Shown here piece by piece: positions 58,582 through 64,000 of a DNA stretch of 64,000 bases. The DNA is from Anthropogastromicrobium sp050944455 (GTDB lineage: Bacteria > Bacillota > Clostridia > Lachnospirales > Lachnospiraceae), in NCBI GenBank assembly GCA_050944455.1, contig JBMNRC010000016.1, positions 3,788-67,787 on the forward strand. The letters are read 5' to 3'. Numbering within the stretch: position 1 is the first letter of the stretch; each line of letters starts with the position of its first letter. The position numbers were made by a program, and so were the translations under genes. The notes under the pieces were generated by a model. The model had not been told where the DNA came from, did not search any database, and saw nothing but the letters and a program-made list of their open reading frames with translations.

Positions 58582-60999
58582 TCACCTGAAGGTGGCGATC
58601 GTCACCCCGGAATCCCCCTCGCCGTATTCACCCAGGCGGTAATCTTTGATGTAGGAAGTTTTGCGAAGCTTCTGCCACACCGCATTTTTGAGGGCGCCGG
58701 TGCCTCTTCCGTGGACGATCCGCACCTTGTCAATGTGGGAGAGGTAGGCGTCGTCCAGATATTTGTCCAGAACCGGCATGGCTTCGTCAACGGTCATTCC
58801 GATCAGGTTGATCTCCGGGGAGACTCTGGAAGCCTTTTCCATCTGTGCCTGCGCGGAAGCGCCGGAAGCCCGCCTTGAATCCGCGCCGGATCCGTAATAC
58901 AGGGATTTCTTTTTCGACTCAGGCGCGGAGTCTTTCACCGGATCGATGTCCTTGATGTTTACCTGCGAAGTCAGGATACCCATCTGTACGGTCATGTTTC
59001 CGCTGGCGTCCGGGAGGCTGGTGACAGTTCCGCTGAGACCGAGGGAAAGCACTTTCACTGTGTCGCCGATCCTGATGGAAGACGGGTCGATAGCTTTGTG
59101 TTTTTTCGGCCGCTGCTGGTTTGACGCCGGAGAGGAAGAAACCTGGCTGAGCTTTTCGCGGAGTCTTGTGCGCTCCTGTTCCATTGCGCGGCTGACGCCT
59201 CCGTCCTCGGCGGTTTTGTTCAGAATGCGGATCGATTCGTCCGCGTAATCCTTGGCTTCCTGCAGAACTCTGGCGGCCTTGTCGCGGGATTTCTGCAGGA
59301 TGGCTTCGCGCTTTTCATCCAGCTGCCGTCTCTGCTCGGCGAGGTCTTTCCGGATGCGCTCCGCCTCGGCCCGCTCCTCCGCGGCTTTCTGACGGTCAGC
59401 CTCCATCTTCACGCGGGATTCCTCAAGGCCGGCGATGACGTCCTCGAAGTTGGCGCTCTCGTGGTCCATCAGTTTCTGGGCGTCCTCGATCAGATCGTCC
59501 GGCAGGCCGAGTTTGCGGGAGATCGCGAAAGCGTTGCTCTTGCCCGGAATGCCGATCAGCAGGCGGTAGGTGGGCTGCAGCGTCTCGACGTCGAACTCGC
59601 AGCAGGCGTTCTCCACGTGGTCGGTGGAAAGCGCGTAAATCTTGATTTCGCTGTAGTGTGTTGTCGCCATCGTGCGGATCTTCAGTTTGTGCAGAAACTG
59701 CAGGATGGACTGGGCCAGCGCCGCGCCTTCGTTCGGGTCTGTACCGGCGCACAGCTCGTCGAAGAGAATCAGGGAATTGCTGTCTGCCTGATCCAGAATC
59801 TTTACGATGTTCGTCATATGGGACGAGAACGTCGAGAGAGAAAGCTCTATGCTCTGCTTGTCGCCGATGTCGGCGTAAACTTCCTGAAATACGTTGATTG
59901 TGGAGCCCTCGAAGGCCGGGATATGCAGTCCGGCGCAGGCCATCAGGGTCAGCAGTCCGACGGTCTTCAGGGTGACGGTTTTTCCTCCGGTATTCGGGCC
60001 GGTGATGATCAGCTGGTCAAAGGTCTCCCCCAGAGTCAGATCGATCGGGACGACTTTGTTTTTATCGAGCAGCGGGTGCCTGGCTTTCTTCAGGCGGATA
60101 ATCCCTTTGGTCGTGAGACGGGGCTCAACGCCGCGCATTTCCCGCGACAGGCTTCCCTTGGCGAAAATGAAATCGAGTTTCTCCATGATCTCAAGGTCCG
60201 CCTGCAGTTCAGATTCGAAAGAGGCGGCCTGGTTGGACAGATCCGCCAGAACCTTTTCGATTTCCTTCTTTTCCTGCAGCTGCAGTTCCCTGAGTTCATT
60301 GTTGAGATTGACCACGCTCATCGGTTCGATGAAAAGGGTGGAGCCGCTGGAACTCTGGTCATGCACCAGTCCCGGAACGCTGGATTTGTTCTCCGCCTTG
60401 ACCGGGACGCAGTAGCGCCCGTCTCGCATGGTGATGACGGCGTCCTGCAGGCTGCTGCGCTGGCTGACCAGAAGGCCCGCAAGCTGCTGGTGAACTTTCT
60501 CTCCGGTCTGCCGGATGCCGCGGCGCACGGATTTCAGCCCGGGGCTGGCGTCATCCGCGATTTCTTCCTCCGAGATGATGCACCGGTCGATTTCCTTCGC
60601 CAGGGAGGGGAGAGGCGTGAGAGCGTCGAAATAGCCGTCCAGGGCGTCCGCAGGGCGTTCTTCCTTCTGCGGATCGCGCTTTCCGTAGGAGACGGCGCGC
60701 CCTACAGCGTTGAGAAGAGAGCTCAGACCGAGAAGTTCCCCCGCGCTGAGAGTCGAACCGATCCTGAGGCGGGCCAGCGATTCCCGGATATCCCTGACTC
60801 CGCTGAAGGACATGCCGCCTTTGCGGTACATGCGGGCAAGGGCGTCAGAAGTCTCTTTCTGGGCGGCGATGATATCGCGGATATTGTCCATGGGCCGGAG
60901 TTCACGGCACGCCTTTTTTCCGCCGTCCGTAGCTGCACGTTCCGCAAGCTGGTCGATGATTTTATCATATTCGAGGACAGAGAGTACCTGTTCGTTCAT
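58582..60999 (-). CDS. mutS2: MutS2 (ribosome-rescue / recombination-suppressing ATPase)
   Basis: 805 residues from ATG 60999; the frame open further upstream to 61617 has no start signal and crosses non-coding sequence. Lacks the mismatch-recognition domain of MutS. Core and lever region 1-300, ATPase with Walker A ITGPNTGGKTVTL near residue 335 and Walker B LILFDELCAGTDP near 408, then a long coiled coil (about 520-640, rich in Glu/Arg/Lys), a KOW-like linker (GDTVKVLSLGLSGTV) and a C-terminal Smr nuclease domain (DKVRIVHGRGTGALKNAVW). MutS2 proteins act on collided ribosomes or on recombination intermediates. The ribosome site AAAGG is distant (about 12 bases). Confidence 0.95.
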   Translation of the reverse strand: MNEQVLSVLEYDKIIDQLAERAATDGGKKACRELRPMDNIRDIIAAQKETSDALARMYRKGGMSFSGVRDIRESLARLRIGSTLSAGELLGLSSLLNAVGRAVSYGKRDPQKEERPADALDGYFDALTPLPSLAKEIDRCIISEEEIADDASPGLKSVRRGIRQTGEKVHQQLAGLLVSQRSSLQDAVITMRDGRYCVPVKAENKSSVPGLVHDQSSSGSTLFIEPMSVVNLNNELRELQLQEKKEIEKVLADLSNQAASFESELQADLEIMEKLDFIFAKGSLSREMRGVEPRLTTKGIIRLKKARHPLLDKNKVVPIDLTLGETFDQLIITGPNTGGKTVTLKTVGLLTLMACAGLHIPAFEGSTINVFQEVYADIGDKQSIELSLSTFSSHMTNIVKILDQADSNSLILFDELCAGTDPNEGAALAQSILQFLHKLKIRTMATTHYSEIKIYALSTDHVENACCEFDVETLQPTYRLLIGIPGKSNAFAISRKLGLPDDLIEDAQKLMDHESANFEDVIAGLEESRVKMEADRQKAAEERAEAERIRKDLAEQRRQLDEKREAILQKSRDKAARVLQEAKDYADESIRILNKTAEDGGVSRAMEQERTRLREKLSQVSSSPASNQQRPKKHKAIDPSSIRIGDTVKVLSLGLSGTVTSLPDASGNMTVQMGILTSQVNIKDIDPVKDSAPESKKKSLYYGSGADSRRASGASAQAQMEKASRVSPEINLIGMTVDEAMPVLDKYLDDAYLSHIDKVRIVHGRGTGALKNAVWQKLRKTSYIKDYRLGEYGEGDSGVTIATFR

Positions 61000-61399
61000 G
61001 CAAAAAGCAAACCTTTCTTTGATGATGACCGCGGCAGACCGCCGGAAATACATCCCGGCCGGATCAGCCGGAAGCTGTCCGGAGGGGCGGATATGCGGTT
61101 TGGCATGTCTGTCGGAAACGGTATCTGCAGTCAGTTTCATTATAAGGGATACGTCAAATCCGAGATGCGGGGATACCAGATTTTCAGCGAACGCCGGGAA
61201 TGTGGACATTAATGATCTTCTGCGGCCCAGCGCCTGAAATGTCACAGTCAGCCCCGGATACACGGATTCCTGCGCGATTTTAGATGCTCTGAACGCCGGA
61301 CCGCAGAAGCGGCGCGGAATGCGGGTACCGCCTGACCGGAAACTTTTGGAGCCGATAACGACGGCCGCAGACAAGTGGCCCGCAGACACAGCGGGTTTA
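61000..61399. other. non-coding gap between the divergent mutS2 and yhaM genes
   Basis: About 400 bases without a recognised gene. On the minus strand a TATAAT (61144-61139) could be the -10 of mutS2 but has no good -35. The middle is GC-rich; no hairpin with a T-tail is visible. Confidence 0.4.
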
Positions 61400-61429
61400 T
61401 TGCGGAACGATAGCTCTTTATGATAAAAT
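61400..61429 (+). promoter_or_regulatory. promoter of yhaM
   Basis: TTGCGG (61400-61405) and TAAAAT (61424-61429) with 18-bp spacing; TG at 61421-61422 makes it an extended -10. Confidence 0.6.
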
Positions 61430-61484
61430 AAAAATAAAAAAGGAGAGCGGACTGTAAACAGAACAATCCCACGAAGCTGACAGA

Positions 61485-62420
61485 ATGAAAAAAATCCAGG
61501 AATTTCAGGAAGGCGATCGGATCTCTCAGGTGCTGCTCTGCCAGAGAAAGACAGAAGCGACGACGAAATCGGGAAAGAATTATTATTCCCTGGTGCTGCA
61601 GGACAGTTCCGGCACAATCGACGGGAAAGTCTGGGAACTGACCAACGCGATCGAAGATTTCGACCAGGCGGATTTTATTTTTGTCGATGGCCAGGTGATC
61701 GTATACAACGGCCAGAACCAGCTCAATATCTCCAGAATCCGCAGAGCCCAGGAGAACGAGTACGATCAGGGGGATTTCTTCCCGAAGTCGGAGAGGGACC
61801 CGAAGGAAATGCTGGCCGAAATCCAGAACCTGGTTTCCAGCGTGAAAGAGCCTCATCTGAACGCGCTTCTCGCCAGTTTTTTCATGAAGGACACCGGATT
61901 TATTGAATCCTTCCTTTCTCATTCAGCGGCCAAATCCATTCATCACGGGTTCATCGGGGGACTCGCGGAACATACGCTGGGAGTGGCGAATCTCTGCGAC
62001 AGCCTGGCAAGCCTGTATCCGTTTCTGAACCGCGACCTTCTGATTACAGCTGCGCTGTTCCATGATATCGGGAAAGTCAGGGAGCTTTCGTTATTCCCGT
62101 CCAATGATTACACGGACGAGGGCCAGCTGATCGGGCATATTATCATCGGATACCAGATGGTATCGGAGCGGATGAAGACCATCCCGGATTTTCCGCAGAA
62201 ACTCGGAGACGAACTGCTTCACTGTATTCTGGCGCATCATGGAGAACTGGAGTACGGATCTCCGAAAAAGCCGGCGATCCCCGAGGCACTGGCGCTGTCA
62301 CTGGCGGATCTCACGGACGCCCGGATGGAAACGATAAAAGAGGCAACAGCAGCGGCGCAGCCGGGCGAGTGGGTCGGATACAGCCGCGCGCTGGAAAGCA
62401 ACGTAAAGCGCACGGAGTGA
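61485..62420 (+). CDS. yhaM: 3'-5' exoribonuclease YhaM-like (OB fold plus HD domain)
   Basis: 311 residues. N-terminal OB-type nucleic-acid-binding domain (about 10-80: ISQVLLCQRKTEATTKSGKNYYSLVLQDSSGTIDGKVWE) and HD-type phosphohydrolase domain (about 155-270: GGLAEHTLGVANLCDS, ALFHDIGKVRE with the metal-binding His-Asp, IIGYQMVSERM, CILAHHGELEYGSPKKP). YhaM of Bacillus degrades RNA and single-stranded DNA 3' to 5'. The start ATG 61485 lies after GAAGCTGACAGA, a weak ribosome site. rlmD follows 160 bases later in the same direction. Confidence 0.92.
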   Translation: MKKIQEFQEGDRISQVLLCQRKTEATTKSGKNYYSLVLQDSSGTIDGKVWELTNAIEDFDQADFIFVDGQVIVYNGQNQLNISRIRRAQENEYDQGDFFPKSERDPKEMLAEIQNLVSSVKEPHLNALLASFFMKDTGFIESFLSHSAAKSIHHGFIGGLAEHTLGVANLCDSLASLYPFLNRDLLITAALFHDIGKVRELSLFPSNDYTDEGQLIGHIIIGYQMVSERMKTIPDFPQKLGDELLHCILAHHGELEYGSPKKPAIPEALALSLADLTDARMETIKEATAAAQPGEWVGYSRALESNVKRTE

Positions 62421-62580
62421 ACAGGTATCGGTGAAACAGAAGTTTCCGGCCCGGGCGGTTCTGCCGCAGCGGAATGAGTGATGTGAAACAAAGCCTCTGG
62501 CGGAGTAAATCGCCCGCACGGGCGTAAGCGGTACATCCATCAGGACTGATTTTATCAGAACGGATTACAGGTGCAGGATA

Positions 62581-63942
62581 ATGGAAAAAAATCAGGTTGT
62601 AACGCTCAGGATCGAAGATATCGGAGCTGACGGAGAGGGAATCGGGAAGTCGGACGGCTTCCCGATTTTTGTCAGGGGAACCGCGGTTGGGGACACGGTC
62701 AGGGTTTCCCTGATGAAAGTGAAGAAAACTTACGCCTACGGCCGGCTGGCTGAAATCCTGGAACCCGGACCGGGGCGCACAGAGCCCCGCTGCCCGTCCG
62801 CTGGAAAATGCGGCGGCTGCGTGTTCCAACACCTGACTTACGAAGCCCAGCTGGAGGCAAAGAGAAAAAGAGTTCAGGACAGCCTGGAGCGGATTGGCGG
62901 CCAGAAAGAAATCAAGGTGCCGCCCGTCATCGGCATGGAGAATCCGTGGCGGTACCGCAACAAGACGCAGATCCCTTTTGGAAAGGATCGGGACGGGAGA
63001 CTGATCTCGGGCTTTTACGCGGTGAACTCCCACCGGATCGTGCCCTTCGGGGACTGCCTTCTGGCGCCGCCGGCGCACTCGCAGATTAAGGCGATCGTGC
63101 AGAATTTCCTGGAAAAATTCCATATTCCGGCGTACAGCGAGGAGACGGGGAGAGGGATGTTCCGCCATCTGCTGATCCGGACTGGCTTTCATACCGGCGA
63201 AATCATGGTCTGCCTGGTGCTGAACGGCACAAAGCTTCCGCATGCAGACGAGCTCGTCAAACAGCTGCTGTCGGTGCCCGGAATGTCCCAGATCTGCGTA
63301 AACGTCAATACCGAACGGACCAATGTCATCCTCGGGACAAAGGAAATCAGCCTGTACGGTCCCGGCTATATCAGCGACAGGATCGGGGATCTTACTTTCC
63401 GGATCTCGGCGCAGAGCTTTTTTCAGGTGAATCCCGTTCAGACCGAAATCCTGTACGGGAAGGCTCTGGAATACGCGGAGCTGACCGGCAGCGAGAACGT
63501 GTGGGATCTGTACTGCGGCGCCGGAACGATTTCCCTGTTTCTGGCGAGAGAGGCGGGGAAGGTCCACGGGGTTGAAATCGTGCCGTCCGCGATCGAAAAC
63601 GCGAGAGTGAATGCGGAACTCAACGGAGTCCGGAATGCCGTGTTTACCGTCGGCCGTTCTGAGGAGGTCTTTCCGGAAGAAGTCCGCCGGACGGGAGAGC
63701 ATCCGGACGTCGTTGTGGTAGACCCGCCGCGCAAGGGTTGCGAGGAATCCCTGCTGCACGCGATCGCCTCGGTGGGCCCGTCCAGAATCGTCTATGTCAG
63801 CTGCGACCCGGCGACACTGGCCCGTGATATCCGGATTCTGAACGGGGAGGACTACCAGCTGCGGAAAGTGCAGCCGGTTGATATGTTCCCGTACACCGCC
63901 CATGTTGAGACCGTAGTATTGATGTCAAGGCGCAGGGACTGA
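62581..63942 (+). CDS. rlmD: 23S rRNA (uracil-C5)-methyltransferase of the RlmD/TrmA family
   Basis: 453 residues; ATG 62581 follows CAGGATA. N-terminal TRAM domain (about 4-60: VVTLRIEDIGADGEGIGKSDGF), [4Fe-4S] cluster cysteines (CPSAGKCGGCVFQH, near 80-94), a central RNA-binding region, and the SAM-dependent methyltransferase domain with VWDLYCGAGTISLFLA (SAM loop), VVVDPPRKGCEE (catalytic-domain motif) and YVSCDPATLARDI with the nucleophilic Cys (near residue 408). It methylates a uridine of 23S rRNA (U1939 or U747 type; the exact site cannot be told from sequence). Last complete gene in the window. Confidence 0.93.
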   Translation: MEKNQVVTLRIEDIGADGEGIGKSDGFPIFVRGTAVGDTVRVSLMKVKKTYAYGRLAEILEPGPGRTEPRCPSAGKCGGCVFQHLTYEAQLEAKRKRVQDSLERIGGQKEIKVPPVIGMENPWRYRNKTQIPFGKDRDGRLISGFYAVNSHRIVPFGDCLLAPPAHSQIKAIVQNFLEKFHIPAYSEETGRGMFRHLLIRTGFHTGEIMVCLVLNGTKLPHADELVKQLLSVPGMSQICVNVNTERTNVILGTKEISLYGPGYISDRIGDLTFRISAQSFFQVNPVQTEILYGKALEYAELTGSENVWDLYCGAGTISLFLAREAGKVHGVEIVPSAIENARVNAELNGVRNAVFTVGRSEEVFPEEVRRTGEHPDVVVVDPPRKGCEESLLHAIASVGPSRIVYVSCDPATLARDIRILNGEDYQLRKVQPVDMFPYTAHVETVVLMSRRRD

Positions 63943-64000
63943 AGTGTAAAAGAACCCGGTAATCAAGCCATTTTCGGGATTCGTGTTGTTCAGGACGGCT

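Noticed and set aside
59461..61212. 583-residue open frame on the plus strand opposite mutS2
   Set aside because: Antisense of a well-recognised mutS2; no ribosome site or family match.
1..64000. tRNA, rRNA, CRISPR, insertion sequence or prophage genes
   Set aside because: No cloverleaf-type T-loop in the gaps, no regularly spaced repeat array with unique spacers, and no transposase, integrase or phage structural protein among the frames.

Overview
The window looks like a chromosomal segment of a GC-rich, low-oxygen Gram-positive bacterium of the class Clostridia, most likely Lachnospiraceae-like. The evidence is the content: a glycyl-radical hydroxyproline dehydratase, a paired GlgC/GlgD, a group B type [FeFe] hydrogenase, a rubredoxin-first (reverse) rubrerythrin with a PerR-like regulator, MutS2, YhaM, a RelQ-type alarmone synthetase and VanW/VanZ proteins. 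Shine-Dalgarno sites are strong (AGGAGG-like) and sigma-A promoters are clear (TTGACA-17-TATAAT). I see no rRNA, tRNA, CRISPR array, insertion sequence or prophage. Gene density is about 49 genes in 64 kb.

Layout. 1-5 kb: the 3' part of hypD, then argG and argH with an ArgR-box-like site in the argG leader. 5-10 kb: a HerA-like (DUF853) ATPase and the glycogen pair glgC-glgD, closed by a strong terminator. 10-13 kb (minus strand): asnA with a two-ACT-domain protein, and a monoacylglycerol-lipase-like hydrolase with a highly structured leader. 13-19 kb: an LplB/LplC-type sugar importer (two permeases) followed by two tandem paralogous binding proteins. 19-29 kb: a CarD-like regulator, a UDG-superfamily base-excision enzyme, a mutarotase-like protein, a membrane-anchored PdaA-like deacetylase, then an FGGY sugar kinase, a FliB-like lysine-N-methylase and a family 2 glycoside hydrolase in one run. 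29-36 kb: a second sugar importer (binding protein, terminator, two permeases), an acyltransferase-like membrane protein broken by an in-frame TGA, and a second family 2 glycoside hydrolase. 36-41 kb: uracil permease, rfbA-rfbB, a VanZ protein and hisC. 41-45 kb: [FeFe] hydrogenase, an ECF S-component, reverse rubrerythrin and PerR. 45-55 kb: relQ-xpt, then exported proteins (a trigger-factor-like PPIase, a lipoprotein, an unknown), a UDPGP-type pyrophosphorylase and a VanW protein. 55-64 kb: a degenerate AIR-synthase-like protein, an Lrp/AsnC regulator, an aminotransferase, trmL, mutS2, yhaM and rlmD.

The genes suggest a saccharolytic, H2-handling gut-type anaerobe that takes up oligosaccharides by ABC importers lacking their own ATPases (presumably a shared MsmK-type ATPase elsewhere), cleaves them inside the cell with GH2 enzymes, and stores glycogen.

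The most unusual signals are these. (1) Three sugar-binding proteins have signal peptides but no lipobox; two of them share short acidic Thr/Ala/Glu C-terminal tails with other exported proteins of the window. (2) Degenerate tandem repeats of about 21 bp occur at three unrelated loci: inside the FliB-like gene, across the stop of the VanW gene, and 3' of mutS2. (3) The acyltransferase gene carries a clean in-frame TGA. (4) An AIR-synthase-like protein has lost its conserved metal-binding residues. (5) A perfect 25-bp palindrome lies between perR and rubrerythrin. No complete, clearly new multi-gene system is evident; the FGGY-FliB-GH2 run and the acidic-tailed exported proteins are the best candidates for further work.
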